64,000 nt of DNA from Acidimicrobiaceae bacterium (lineage in GTDB: Bacteria; Actinomycetota; Acidimicrobiia; Acidimicrobiales; Aldehydirespiratoraceae). Made by a program: the position numbers and the translations under genes. The notes below the pieces were generated by a model. It was given only the letters and a program-made list of their open reading frames with translations. It was not told where the DNA came from and ran no database searches. Each line of letters starts with the position of its first letter. Position 1 is the stretch's first letter. Of this stretch, positions 27,857-36,863 are shown piece by piece. The stretch is from positions 23,668 to 87,667 of the forward strand of contig JAPPLH010000003.1 of the NCBI GenBank assembly GCA_028819505.1. Direction: 5' to 3'.

Positions 27857-28540
27857 TCAGGCTGCGTCGACTAGGGCCCGGGCCACGTCGGGGACGTCGG
27901 TGATCAGGCCGTCCACTCCCATCGCCAGCAACTCCGACATGCGCTCCGGGACGTTGATGGTCCACACGTTGACGGCCAGCCCGGCGCCGTGGGCCCGGCG
28001 CACGAACGCAGCGTCGCACATGGCGTCGAAGGCGTGTACAGCCACCATGCTGTGGGCGCTGGCCCGGGCCACGGCCTGCACGGGCGCCACGATCCCGCAG
28101 ATCAGCGCGGTCCGGATGGCCGGATCGACAGCCCGCACCGCAACCGCCGCGTCGACGTTGAACGACGACACCACGGCCCGCTCCGGGCCGAGATAGGCCG
28201 CGATGAGGCCGGCCACGGCGTCGGCCACGAGGTTCTCGCTGTCGTAGTCGGGGTCGTCGGGCAGGTTCTTGATCTCGAGATGCACTCCCATGCCCTCGCA
28301 TGCCTCCAGGGCCTCGGCCAGGCTCGGCACGTAGTCGGGCAGTTCGTCGGCGTGGAGGTGGCCGATCCGCCGGCCGTCGGCCAGGTGAGCGTCGTGGTGG
28401 ACCACGGCCACGCCGTCAGTGGTGCGGCGCACGTCGAGCTCGACCCAGTCGGCGCCGAATTCTCGGGCCAGCCGGAAGGCTTCCACCGTGTTCTCGGGCG
28501 CGGCCTCGCTGGCACCCCGATGCGCGATCACCGCTGCCAC
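27857..28540 (-). CDS. Glycerophosphodiester phosphodiesterase family protein
   Basis: 227 residues, cytoplasmic (no signal peptide). It would hydrolyse glycerophosphodiesters to glycerol 3-phosphate and an alcohol. Catalytic motifs: IAHRGASEAAPENT (His, Arg, Glu) and VELDVRRTTDGVAVVHHD (Glu, Asp, second His), then HLEIKN (Glu). The end ITDVPDVARALV is typical. A hairpin (GAGCC/GGCTC at 27846-27858) overlaps the stop in the convergent gap. Two palindromes lie upstream and may bind a regulator. Confidence 0.93.
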   Translation of the reverse strand: MAAVIAHRGASEAAPENTVEAFRLAREFGADWVELDVRRTTDGVAVVHHDAHLADGRRIGHLHADELPDYVPSLAEALEACEGMGVHLEIKNLPDDPDYDSENLVADAVAGLIAAYLGPERAVVSSFNVDAAVAVRAVDPAIRTALICGIVAPVQAVARASAHSMVAVHAFDAMCDAAFVRRAHGAGLAVNVWTINVPERMSELLAMGVDGLITDVPDVARALVDAA

Positions 28541-28560
28541 CCCGGCAGTCTCGCACAGAC

Positions 28561-28650
28561 TTCCTGCCGGCAGGAATCGTGCGGCCGGACGAGCGCGGCG
28601 ACGTCCGCGCCGAGACCGGCCGGATCGCGCGGACTGCCTGCCGGCAGGAA
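28561..28650. promoter_or_regulatory. Two TCCTGCCGGCAGGA-type palindromes upstream of the phosphodiesterase gene
   Basis: TTCCTGCCGGCAGGAA (28561-28576) is a perfect 16-bp palindrome 21 bp before the start at 28540. A second copy with the inner 12 bp CCTGCCGGCAGG identical is at 28637-28648; centres are 74 bp apart, about seven helical turns. This arrangement suggests a pair of binding sites, though the regulator is unknown. Confidence 0.45.
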
Positions 28651-28804
28651 CCGTCCGGCGCGCCCGCGCGTGCGGCCGACCTGCGCCGAACCCGGTCGGT
28701 GCCCTGGATAACCGTCCGGCGCGCCCGCGCGTGCGGCTGGCTAGACGCCGTCGGCATCGGCGCCCAGCGGGATCGACCGGCGCGCCCGCGCGTGCGGCTG
28801 GCTA
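28649..28804. repeat. Three direct repeats with an exact 61-bp period
   Basis: The 22-bp core CCGGCGCGCCCGCGCGTGCGGC occurs at 28655, 28716 and 28777. Copies 1-2 share 28 bp (starting AACCGT) and copies 2-3 share 28 bp (ending TGGCTA), while the 33-39 bases between cores differ. They occupy the intergenic region before the serine hydrolase gene. There are no cas genes and the core is short, so I do not call this a CRISPR array. The rest of the 308-base gap 28541-28848 holds the palindromes above and no gene. Confidence 0.85.
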
Positions 28805-28848
28805 CCGTGGCCCGACTGCCCAGGTACCCGGCCCCCCGTAGATTGAGC

Positions 28849-29949
28849 ATGCCCGGCACAGGACCACGTTCCGAAACGAGGCGGACACCGGCGCTACGGG
28901 CGGCGGGCCGTGCCCTCACGGCCATCGGGCTGACCTGCACCGCCGCGCTCTGCGTCGTCGGCGCGCCCGCTGCGCTCGGCAGCCGTCCCGCGTCGGGAGT
29001 CGAGAACGAAGTGGCCGTTTCCGGCGACATCCCGCGTGGTCGCCAACTGTCCTTCGGTCGATGCGGCCGCATGTTCAACAGGCCGTTCATCGAGGAGACG
29101 ATGGCCGCCCATCCCGGCGCCCGGTTCACCGCAGCCGTCCACGACCACCGCACGGGCTGCAGGCATTACCTCAATTTCAGCCTCGAGATCACCACCGCGA
29201 GCGTCATCAAGGCCCAAGTCCTGGCGGGCGTGCTGCTGGCCGCCCAGGATGCGGGCCGCCGGCTGAGCGAGTCCGAGGCGGCCGACGTCGAGTTGATGAT
29301 GCGCTACAGCCACAACCGCCCGCCCACCTCCAGGTTGTACCTGCAACTCGGCAGCGCGGCCGGCATGGAGGCGCTGGACGAGCGCTTCGGGATCGTCGGC
29401 ACGAGCCACACCGCGTGGTACGGACGGACGCTGTCCACGGCCGGCGACCGGACACGGCTCGTGGAGCAGCTCCTCATCGGCGGAGGGCCCCTCAGCACCG
29501 AGTCGGTGCAGGCGGCATGGGAGTGGATGTCCGGCGTGAGCGCGGCGCAGAGTTGGGGGGTCACCGCCGGCCTACCCGCCGGATACGAGGCTGCGCTCAA
29601 GAACGGCTTCTTCCCGATGTCGGGCGCCGGGTGGCGGCTGGGCACCACCGGGGCGGTGCGCGACCCGACCGGCGGCGCCTACGCCATGACAGTGATGACG
29701 GACAACAACCCGAGCGAGTCGGCCGGCATCGCGCTCGTGGAGAGGATCGCCCGCCGCATCAACGCCGCGCTCACCGCCGGCACGCCTGCGCAGCGCGCCG
29801 TGGACCAGGTGGAGTGCGTCGAACCGCCCAGGGGATCGTCGTGGTCCTCGGCGGCCGAGATGCTCGGCGGAGTCGACGCCGTCGAGCTGAGGCGCCTCAA
29901 CGGCGGCGAGCCCAGACCGCTGACCGGTCAGCGAGTCTGCTGGACATAG
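28849..29949 (+). CDS. Secreted serine hydrolase, class A beta-lactamase-like
   Basis: 366 residues from ATG 28849. A signal peptide is likely (RAAGRALTAIGLTCTAALCVVGAP). Penicillin-binding-fold motifs: TASVIKAQVLAG (Ser-x-x-Lys), MRYSHNRPPTSRL (Ser-x-Asn) and ALKNGFFPM, where the usual Lys-Thr-Gly reads Lys-Asn-Gly. The protein is longer than a class A beta-lactamase because of a C-terminal tail with two Cys (VECVEPP, RVCWT). It may be a peptidase or peptidoglycan-related hydrolase rather than a resistance enzyme. No regulator gene is adjacent. Confidence 0.8.
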   Translation: MPGTGPRSETRRTPALRAAGRALTAIGLTCTAALCVVGAPAALGSRPASGVENEVAVSGDIPRGRQLSFGRCGRMFNRPFIEETMAAHPGARFTAAVHDHRTGCRHYLNFSLEITTASVIKAQVLAGVLLAAQDAGRRLSESEAADVELMMRYSHNRPPTSRLYLQLGSAAGMEALDERFGIVGTSHTAWYGRTLSTAGDRTRLVEQLLIGGGPLSTESVQAAWEWMSGVSAAQSWGVTAGLPAGYEAALKNGFFPMSGAGWRLGTTGAVRDPTGGAYAMTVMTDNNPSESAGIALVERIARRINAALTAGTPAQRAVDQVECVEPPRGSSWSSAAEMLGGVDAVELRRLNGGEPRPLTGQRVCWT

Positions 29950-30004
29950 CCGCGACCGCGTAACTTTGTGGAAGCTCAGATGAACTAGCGCAGGGAGGCC
30001 CGCA

Positions 30005-31642
30005 ATGACGTTGTCAGCCGCCGAAGGGCCGACTTCGGTGCCGCTGCTGTCCGAGACGATCCCGCAGAACCTGGCCCGAACGGTCGCCGAGCACGGCGGG
30101 CGCGATGCGTTGGTGTCGGTGGAGCAGGGTCTGCGCTACACCTACACCGAATTCGCCGGCGAGGTCGACCGGGTGGCCCGCGGGCTCATGGGGATCGGGG
30201 TGGCCAAGGGCGACCGCGTCGGGATCTGGAGCCCGAACTACGCCGAGTGGGTGCTGGTGCAGTACGCCACGGCTCGCATCGGCGCGATCCTGGTGACCGT
30301 CAACCCGGCCTACCGGTCCTCGGAACTCGAGTACGTGCTGAACCAGTCCCAGGCCTCGGTGCTGGTGGCGGTGGAGTCGTTCCTGACCAGCGACTACCGC
30401 TCGATGATCGCCGAGGTGTGGGACCGGGTGCCGGCCGGGCGGGTCATATACCTGCACACCCCGGATTGGGACACGCTGCTGGAGGCGGCCGAGACGGTGC
30501 CCGCGGACCGGCTCGAAGAGCGCAGCGCGCGACTCGAGCCCGACGACGCCATCAACATCCAGTACACCAGCGGCACCACCGGCTTCCCCAAGGGCGCCAC
30601 GCTTAGCCATCGCAACATCCTGAACAACGGGCTGTTCATCGGCGAGGCCTGCAAGTACACCGCCGAGGACCGGGTGTGCATCCCGGTGCCGTTCTACCAC
30701 TGCTTCGGCATGGTGCTCGGCAACCTGGCCTGCACCACCCACGGCGCCGCCATGGTGATCCCCGCCGCCGGATTCAACGCCAAGGCCACCCTGGAGGCCG
30801 TCGCCGCCGAGCGCTGCACGAGCCTGTACGGGGTGCCGACGATGTTCATCGCCGAGCTCGGCGAGCCCGACCTGGCCGGCTACGACCTGTCGTCGCTGCG
30901 AACCGGGATCATGGCCGGATCGCCGTGCCCCATCGAGGTCATGCGCCAGGTGGTGGACCAGATGAACATGAGCGAGGTCACCATCGCCTACGGCATGACC
31001 GAGACCTCGCCGGTGTCCACCCAGACGTCCGCCGACGACCCCCTCGAGAAGCGGGTGACCACGGTGGGGCGGGTCCATCCCCACGTCGAGATCCGCATCG
31101 TCGACCCCGCCACCGGCGAGATCGTGCCCCGCGGCACCAGCGGCGAGTTCCAGACCCGGGGCTACTCGGTGATGCTGGGCTACTGGAACGAGCCCGAGCG
31201 CACCGCGGAGGCCATCGACGCCGACGGATGGATGCACACCGGCGATCTCGCGGTCATGGACGACGAGGGCTACGTGAACATCGTCGGAAGAATCAAGGAC
31301 ATGATCATCCGCGGCGGCGAGAACGTGTACCCCCGCGAGGTCGAGGAGTTCCTCTACACCCACCCCGACATCGTCGACGTGCAGGTCATCGGCGTGCCCG
31401 ACGTCCGCTACGGCGAGGAGATCATGGCCTGGGTCCAGCTGCGCGACGGCGCCGGCACCACTGCCGACGACATCGAGGACTTCTGCCGCGGCACCATCGC
31501 CCACTACAAGGTGCCCCGCTACATCAAGCTCACCGACACCTTCCCCATGACCATCACCGGCAAGATCCAGAAGTTCAAGATGCGCGAGCAGTCGATCGAG
31601 GAGCTCCGCCTCGACTCGGCCGCCCAAGTCCGGAGCGCCTAG
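30005..31642 (+). CDS. AMP-forming acyl-CoA synthetase
   Basis: 545 residues, with GGGAGG seven bases before ATG 30005. It activates a carboxylic acid to its CoA thioester via an acyl-adenylate. P-loop: [17 protein letters not shown]; adenylation motifs [29 protein letters not shown] and [20 protein letters not shown]; catalytic Lys in [13 protein letters not shown]. The pattern is that of medium-chain/FadD3-like ligases. It ends 12 bases from a convergent kinase gene. Substrate length or ring type cannot be told. Confidence 0.95.
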   Translation: MTLSAAEGPTSVPLLSETIPQNLARTVAEHGGRDALVSVEQGLRYTYTEFAGEVDRVARGLMGIGVAKGDRVGIWSPNYAEWVLVQYATARIGAILVTVNPAYRSSELEYVLNQSQASVLVAVESFLTSDYRSMIAEVWDRVPAGRVIYLHTPDWDTLLEAAETVPADRLEERSARLEPDDAINIQYTSGTTGFPKGATLSHRNILNNGLFIGEACKYTAEDRVCIPVPFYHCFGMVLGNLACTTHGAAMVIPAAGFNAKATLEAVAAERCTSLYGVPTMFIAELGEPDLAGYDLSSLRTGIMAGSPCPIEVMRQVVDQMNMSEVTIAYGMTETSPVSTQTSADDPLEKRVTTVGRVHPHVEIRIVDPATGEIVPRGTSGEFQTRGYSVMLGYWNEPERTAEAIDADGWMHTGDLAVMDDEGYVNIVGRIKDMIIRGGENVYPREVEEFLYTHPDIVDVQVIGVPDVRYGEEIMAWVQLRDGAGTTADDIEDFCRGTIAHYKVPRYIKLTDTFPMTITGKIQKFKMREQSIEELRLDSAAQVRSA

Positions 31643-31654
31643 CGCACGCCACTG

Positions 31655-33253
31655 CTAGCCGACCGGTGAGGGGACCGATCGGCGGGGGACGGTCACCTCG
31701 ATCACGGTGCCGCGGGGCGTCTCGGCCGATGCGGCCTTGATGGTGATCGAGCCGCCGAGGTCGTGGACCACGAAGGTGCGCACGATGGTGAGGCCGAGCC
31801 CGGCGTCGCGGTCCAGGGAGAAGCCCTCGCCCACACCGGGCCCGTCGTCGGCGATGCGCATGGTCAACGTGCTGGCGGTGCGGGCCAGGCGCACCTCGAC
31901 AAGCTCCCCCGCGCCCGCGGGGGGTGCGGCGTGCTGGAAGGCGTTCTGCACCAGCTCCACCAGCACCACCGCCAGCGGCATCGCCGTCTCGCCGTCGATC
32001 TCGCCGACGGCCCCCTCGACCTGGATCTTGAGGGGCCGTTCCACCGGGGCGAGCCCGTCCTCCACCAGGCGCACAAGCGGGCCCACGATCTCATCGAAGT
32101 CGAGCTCGGAGGCGGTGTCGAGAGCGAGATGCTCATGAACCATGGCGATCGACGAGACCCGCCGCACCGAGGACTCGACGGCTGCCTTCGCCTCCGCGCT
32201 GCCCAGGCGGCGAGCCTGGAGCTGCAGCAGCGAGCTCACCGTCTGCAGGTTGTTCTTGACCCGGTGGTGGATCTCGCGGATGGTCGCATCCTTGGACAGG
32301 AGCAGGCGGTCGTGGTGGCGCAGCTCGGACACGTCCCGGAGCATCGCCACCGCCCCGGTGATCCGGTCCTCGGCCACCATGGGGTAGGCCCGCAGCACGA
32401 CCACGATCATCGATCCGGCGGTGAACTCGGCCACCGTGGAACGCCGGCGCCAGAACGAGCGGCGGATCACCGTGTCGTCCAGTCCCAGATCGCCGAGACG
32501 GCTGCCCGGCACCGGGCGCGTCACGCCCAGGCGGTGCAGGGCGCTGCGGGCGTTGGGCGAGGCGTAGCTGATCCGGCCCTCCCGGTCCAGCAACAGCACC
32601 CCGTCGCCGACACGGGGCTCGCGGAACTCGCCGACCCGCTCCATGCGCTCGTAGGGGAACGCGCCCTCGGCGATCATCCGCGCGAAACGGCTGTACAGAC
32701 CGCGGTAGACGGTCTCCAGCGGATTCTCGTGGCGGATGGGCGCCGGCGCCGCCTCGCGCGAGAGCACCGCCACCGGCGCGTCGTCGCAACGGACGGGCAC
32801 ATAGTCCACGACCCGGCGGTGGTCGCGCCGCGGCAGGCTGTCCGCCTCCTCCACTACCGTGTCGTCGCCCACGACGGACAGCGGACCGGCCTCCGCCACC
32901 TCCGCCTCGCCCGCCTCGCCGGTGTCCATCGCGGCCCGCAGCCAGGCCAGGGCGGACCCGTGAACGATGGTGCCCACCGGGTCGACCTCATGAACGGTGG
33001 GCCCGGTGTTGGCCCGGGCGTGGGCCAGCACCACGAAGTCACCGCCGGCGCTGACGGCCTCGTCGGCGGCCAGATCCGGGGCGCCCGCCATCGCCGCCGG
33101 ATCGAATCCGGCGACGCAGGGGGCGTACAGCAGCAGATCCCCGAAGGAGAGGTCGGCCAGCGGCGCCCACGAGCCCACCAGCCGGTGCAGATGATCGATG
33201 GAGCGCTCGTCGAGCGCGGTGCCGGCCCGGGCCAACTCCGCGAGACCGACCAC
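31655..33253 (-). CDS. pdtaS: PdtaS-type HisKA_2 sensor histidine kinase
   Basis: 532 residues, no membrane helix. An N-terminal GAF-like region (about 1-150) is followed by a PAS-like domain (about 190-310) and the HisKA_2 phosphoacceptor REIHHRVKNNLQTVSSLLQL near residue 330, then an HATPase with VELVQNAFQHA (N box), RIADDGPGVGEGF and GLGLTIVRTF. In mycobacteria PdtaS phosphorylates the ANTAR regulator PdtaR, which stops transcription termination by binding RNA; no pdtaR gene is in this window. The DUF3107 gene upstream (24-base gap) is probably cotranscribed. Confidence 0.93.
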   Translation of the reverse strand: MVGLAELARAGTALDERSIDHLHRLVGSWAPLADLSFGDLLLYAPCVAGFDPAAMAGAPDLAADEAVSAGGDFVVLAHARANTGPTVHEVDPVGTIVHGSALAWLRAAMDTGEAGEAEVAEAGPLSVVGDDTVVEEADSLPRRDHRRVVDYVPVRCDDAPVAVLSREAAPAPIRHENPLETVYRGLYSRFARMIAEGAFPYERMERVGEFREPRVGDGVLLLDREGRISYASPNARSALHRLGVTRPVPGSRLGDLGLDDTVIRRSFWRRRSTVAEFTAGSMIVVVLRAYPMVAEDRITGAVAMLRDVSELRHHDRLLLSKDATIREIHHRVKNNLQTVSSLLQLQARRLGSAEAKAAVESSVRRVSSIAMVHEHLALDTASELDFDEIVGPLVRLVEDGLAPVERPLKIQVEGAVGEIDGETAMPLAVVLVELVQNAFQHAAPPAGAGELVEVRLARTASTLTMRIADDGPGVGEGFSLDRDAGLGLTIVRTFVVHDLGGSITIKAASAETPRGTVIEVTVPRRSVPSPVG

Positions 33254-33277
33254 CGCTGCGGCTCTCCGCCGGGCCTC

Positions 33278-33505
33278 TCAGCCGAAGCCGATGGGGTGGG
33301 AGCCGGGCGGGCCCATCTCAACATGGGTGATGCGCGACGCGGCCACCGCAATCTCCCGGCCCTTGTCGTCGGTCAGCCACAGCACCGGGGCCTTGCCCTT
33401 CAGAGCTGCCTCGACGGACGCCTTGATGTCCTCGCGGTCGGCGTCGTCGGGAAGGTTCACGGTGATGGACTGGGGGTTGTCGGCGATGCCGATGCGAAGC
33501 TCCAC
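33278..33505 (-). CDS. DUF3107 family protein
   Basis: 75 residues, the normal size for this actinobacterial family. Conserved pattern: RIGIADNPQSITVNLP at the start, then KGREIAVAASRITHVEMG and the C-terminal IGFG. It appears to be a small beta-rich ATP-binding-protein-like domain of unknown function. It is upstream of pdtaS on the same strand. Confidence 0.9.
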   Translation of the reverse strand: MELRIGIADNPQSITVNLPDDADREDIKASVEAALKGKAPVLWLTDDKGREIAVAASRITHVEMGPPGSHPIGFG

Positions 33506-33567
33506 TCAGTTCTCCTTCAGAAGCGTCCACGAACAGGTTAAGTCTGTGGCGTCGAAGCCGTGACACT

Positions 33568-33656
33568 CCCGCTCTTGTTCGCTTCGCTCACGGGCCGCTC
33601 GGGCCACGGCCTCGCCCGTACGGGGTGTATCGCTCGCCTATTCGCTCGGCCTCTCA
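33568..33656. repeat. Dispersed intergenic repeat, copy 4
   Basis: CCCGCTCTTGTTCGCTTCGC, ACGGGCCGCTCGGGCCACGG, then a variable middle and TTCGCTCGGCCTCTCA, whose last three bases are the mrp stop codon (minus strand). It occupies the gap between mrp and the DUF3107 gene in the same relation as copy 1 to etfA. Confidence 0.8.
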
Positions 33657-34793
33657 GACGATCTTCAACTCGGGATGGGTTCGTTTGGTGGGTCCGTGGG
33701 CTTCGATCCACGACGCCATCGCCGCGAAGACCGACGACGCTTCAGAACCGGGATCCACCGCCATTATGGGCCGACCGTGATCGCTGCCCTCGCGCAGCGG
33801 GATGGTCATGGGTACCTGGCCTATGAGATCCACGTCGAGAATGCGGGCCAGTTCCGCTCCGCCGCCCGAGCCGAAGAGCTGGTAGCGCTTGCCGTCGTCG
33901 CCGGTGAACCACGACATGTTCTCGATCACGCCCCGCACGGCGATGTTCACCTTGGAGAACATGAACGCCGAGCGCTGGGCCACCTTCTGGGCCGCGGGGT
34001 TGGGCGTGGTCACCACGTAGGCCTCGGCCCGTGGCAGGAACTGCGCCAGCGACAGCGAGATGTCGCCGGTGCCGGGCGGGAGGTCTACCAGCAGGAAGTC
34101 GGGATCGTCCCAGAACACGTCGGTGAGGAACTGCTCGAGAGCCTTGTGCAGCATCGGGCCCCGCCAGATCACCGGCTGGTCCTCCTGGGCGAAGAAGCCC
34201 ATCGAGATGCAGCGCACGCCGTGCACCTCCGGCGGGACGATCATGTCGTCGATCACCACCGGGGCCCGGTCCACGCCCAGCATCCTCGGGATCGAGAAGC
34301 CCCACACGTCGGCGTCCACGACCGCCGTCGAGCGGCCCAGCGCCGCCAGGGCGATGGCCAGGTTGGCGGTGACCGACGACTTGCCCACGCCGCCCTTGCC
34401 CGAGGCGATCAGCAGCGTGCGGGTCGCGTTGCCGGGCTCCGCGAACGGGATGGCCCGGCCCTCGGCGTGGCCGTGGGCAGGGGCGGATCCGGCGGTGGCG
34501 GCCGGGTTGCCGTGCAGCTTGGTGCGCAACTCGGCCCGCTCGGCGTCGCTCATCACGGTGAAGTCCAGGGTGACCGCGGCCACGCCGTCGAGATCGAGCA
34601 GCGCGTCGGTCACCCGGCGCTGGATCTCGCCGCGCAGCGGGCAGCCCGCCACCGTGAGCGCGATCCGCACGCCGGCGTGGCCGCCGTCGATGGTGGCGCC
34701 CCGGTACATGCCGAGGTCGACGATGCTGCGGTGCAGTTCGGGGTCCTCCACCGGTCGGAGGGCCTCGATCACCTCCGCTTCCGTGACGGCCAC
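33654..34793 (-). CDS. mrp: Mrp/NBP35-type P-loop iron-sulfur carrier
   Basis: 379 residues. N-terminal MIP18/DUF59 domain (about 5-80, with AGCPLRGEIQ) then a ParA-like P-loop ATPase: IASGKGGVGKSSVTANLAIA, DADVWGFSIPRMLG, LLVDLPPGTGDISLSL. The family loads Fe-S clusters onto targets. The C-terminal Cys-x-x-Cys seen in many members is absent: the stretch after ENMSWF reads TGDDGKRYQLFGSGGG. That variant seems usual in related Actinobacteria but leaves only DUF59 Cys for cluster binding. Confidence 0.94.
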   Translation of the reverse strand: MAVTEAEVIEALRPVEDPELHRSIVDLGMYRGATIDGGHAGVRIALTVAGCPLRGEIQRRVTDALLDLDGVAAVTLDFTVMSDAERAELRTKLHGNPAATAGSAPAHGHAEGRAIPFAEPGNATRTLLIASGKGGVGKSSVTANLAIALAALGRSTAVVDADVWGFSIPRMLGVDRAPVVIDDMIVPPEVHGVRCISMGFFAQEDQPVIWRGPMLHKALEQFLTDVFWDDPDFLLVDLPPGTGDISLSLAQFLPRAEAYVVTTPNPAAQKVAQRSAFMFSKVNIAVRGVIENMSWFTGDDGKRYQLFGSGGGAELARILDVDLIGQVPMTIPLREGSDHGRPIMAVDPGSEASSVFAAMASWIEAHGPTKRTHPELKIV

Positions 34794-34891
34794 ACGCCTA
34801 GACTAACGGCGTGTCGAGGAGGGGCCTCAGCGCAGCGGCGGGAGGCGGCGGGGGCGGACGCGTCGCCGTGGACGCCTAGAGCGTCGGGCCG

Positions 34892-35365
34892 ATGCTGCAT
34901 CTCGTGCGCCATGCCGACGCGGGCAACCGGATGGCCTGGGTCGGCAACGACTTCGAGCGACCGCTGGACGACCACGGGCGGATGCAGGCCGAGGCCATCG
35001 GCGCGGCCCTGGCCTCCCGGCCGGTGCGTCGCATCCTGTCGAGCCCGTACGTGCGCTGCGTGGACACCGTCGTGCCGCTGGGACGCACCCTGCGCCTGCC
35101 CGTCGAGACATGCGACGAGCTCGCCGAGGGGTCCTACGTCGCCGGCGCGTTCGAGTTGCTGGGCTCGCTGGCCGGCGCCGAGGGCGACTCGGTGCTGTGC
35201 AGCCACGGCGACGTGATCCCCGGCCTGCTCTGGGTGCTGGACCAGTACGTGCTCGACATCGCAGAGCTCGGACGCTGCAAGAAGGGGTCCATCTGGGAGT
35301 TGGACGTGAGCGACGGCCGGATCGTCGGCGCCACCTACCGGCGCCCCCGAACCTTCGGCGCCTGA
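34892..35365 (+). CDS. SixA-like histidine phosphatase
   Basis: 157 residues, divergent from mrp. Catalytic motif HLVRHADAGNRMAWVGND, then RILSSPYVRCVDTV and CSHGDVIPGLL with the second His. The size fits SixA-type phosphohistidine phosphatases, but this branch in Actinobacteria often lacks a known substrate. An out-of-frame GTG-rich region upstream gives no better start. Confidence 0.9.
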   Translation: MLHLVRHADAGNRMAWVGNDFERPLDDHGRMQAEAIGAALASRPVRRILSSPYVRCVDTVVPLGRTLRLPVETCDELAEGSYVAGAFELLGSLAGAEGDSVLCSHGDVIPGLLWVLDQYVLDIAELGRCKKGSIWELDVSDGRIVGATYRRPRTFGA

Positions 35366-35366
35366 T

Positions 35367-35390
35367 CCCCGCACTTGTTCGCTGCGACCC
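35367..35390. repeat. Fragment of the dispersed repeat family
   Basis: CCCCGCACTTGTTCGCTGCG matches the left end of the dispersed repeat with one change and then diverges. It begins just after the phosphatase stop. Confidence 0.5.
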
Positions 35391-35403
35391 GCCCGTCCCG
35401 AAT

Positions 35404-35437
35404 TCAAGCCAACCCGGCGCCGTCGGTCGAGGCTTGA
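35404..35437. terminator. Hairpin in a convergent gap
   Basis: TCAAGCC (35404-35410) pairs with GGCTTGA (35431-35437) around a 20-base loop that contains GGCGCC; flanking GAATTC sequences also pair. It lies between the convergent phosphatase and DUF3179 genes. Confidence 0.45.
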
Positions 35438-35474
35438 TTGCCGGAATTCTCCCGAGGCCGGGATCTGGCGCAGT

Positions 35475-36863
35475 CTACTGCCCGATGATCTCGGCTTCGG
35501 GATAGAACGCGGCCGTTGCGAACCAGAACGTGTCGAGGTGCTCGACGGGCGCCAGCGCAGCGGCGCCCTGCGCCGCCGGTCGGCCGAGAATGTCGTAGGT
35601 CGCACCGGTGGTCGCGTCCACGAAACCGCCGCCGGTGCTCGCCGACAGATCCAACGGCCGCCCCTCGACCGAGCGGACGAACACCCCGGTGGCCCCGACG
35701 TCGCGGCCCTCGGCGATGTTGCGGCTGTCGAGCGCGCTGGCCGTGCCCGGCTCGAACAGGGCCACCAGCTCACGGCCGGCGAAGGAGAACGGCACGACAC
35801 GGCGCTCAGCCAGGACGTCCAGCGGGATCACCGCGCCCTCGCCGTCGGCGCGGAGCGCCAGCACACGCGCCAGAGGTTCGAGGCGCTCGTCGAAGGGGCC
35901 GCTGAACAGGAAGGGCCGTCCGCTGGAATCGTAGAACTCGTACGGGTTCTGCCCGTACGACCGGGAGTGGCCGGTGTCGAGGCTCAGCACGTGGCCCTGC
36001 GGGTATGTCGACAGGAAGCTACGGAACGACACCGTCTGCACCGGGATCAGATCCAGTTCGATGCCCGTCAGGTGGCCGGCGACCGCGGTCCCGGTGTAGT
36101 GCGACCACAGGCTCTCGGTCTGGCGGTCGTACATCACCAGCGACGAGTTGAACAGCTCGCCCGACGTTCCGAAGTCCAGGATGCGATCCCCCACCCGCCG
36201 GTCGTAGGCCACCGCGGAGTTGCACAGCGGGCAGTACGACACCGTCACCGGAACCCCGCCGACAGTGCCGTTCACGAGTTCGTGCCAGGTCATGATGCGA
36301 AGCGGGTAGGCCCGGGCGTCGCCGTTGATCTCCAGCGCGAGCACCGGCTCCACCTCCGCCAGCCAGTCCACCTCGCCGGCCGGCTCGAAGGCGGGGTCCT
36401 CCAGGGGCGGGATCCCGTCGGGCGGCGGCCCCCCGGAACGAATCTCCGAGAGGTCGATGAGCGGCTCGGGATGGTCGGGGTGGCCGCGGTCGCGCAGCGC
36501 GCTGGGCACATCCTCGCGGGGCGTCGAGCGGATCGACCCGCCAGGTTCGGCGGTCGCGGCGGAGGCATCCGCAGGCACCTCGTCGGGGAGGGGGGTCGAG
36601 TCGCCCTCTCCGGGGCTCTGCTCCTCCGGCTGCCGGGCGTCGCCGTCCCCGCCGCCGTCCGAGCCGCCGTCCGTGCCGGCCCCCGCGTCCTCCACGGACG
36701 GCTCGCCCGCCGACTGGGGGCCGGACAGCGATTCGCCCTGCTCGACGGCGGCGCCTCGATCGTCGGAGGAGCCGGCGCCGCAGCCGAGGACGGCCGCCAG
36801 CGCAGCGCCTGCCAGCAACGCTGCCAGAACCCGACCGAGACGCGCGAAGATCGTGCAAGCCAT
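35475..36863 (-). CDS. DUF3179 domain lipoprotein
   Basis: 462 residues from ATG 36863. Signal and lipobox: RVLAALLAGAALAAVLGC. A Gly/Asp/Ser-rich linker of about 100 residues precedes the DUF3179 domain (about 150-450), recognised from IMTWHELVNGTVGGVPVTVS, YCPLCNSAVAYDRRV, DFGTSGELFNSSLVMYDRQT and SLWSHYTGTAV. The CPLC motif and following Ser/His hint at metal or thiol chemistry, but the domain has no assigned activity. It is divergent from the cytochrome c maturation operon, with which it might share a promoter region. Confidence 0.9.
   Translation of the reverse strand: MACTIFARLGRVLAALLAGAALAAVLGCGAGSSDDRGAAVEQGESLSGPQSAGEPSVEDAGAGTDGGSDGGGDGDARQPEEQSPGEGDSTPLPDEVPADASAATAEPGGSIRSTPREDVPSALRDRGHPDHPEPLIDLSEIRSGGPPPDGIPPLEDPAFEPAGEVDWLAEVEPVLALEINGDARAYPLRIMTWHELVNGTVGGVPVTVSYCPLCNSAVAYDRRVGDRILDFGTSGELFNSSLVMYDRQTESLWSHYTGTAVAGHLTGIELDLIPVQTVSFRSFLSTYPQGHVLSLDTGHSRSYGQNPYEFYDSSGRPFLFSGPFDERLEPLARVLALRADGEGAVIPLDVLAERRVVPFSFAGRELVALFEPGTASALDSRNIAEGRDVGATGVFVRSVEGRPLDLSASTGGGFVDATTGATYDILGRPAAQGAAALAPVEHLDTFWFATAAFYPEAEIIGQ

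Noticed and set aside
28655..28798. CRISPR array from three regularly spaced repeats
   Set aside because: Only three copies, core 22 bp, edges drift between copies, and there is no cas gene in the window.
29061..29963. Second frame across the serine hydrolase gene
   Set aside because: Arg/Pro/Gly-rich shadow without conserved motifs.
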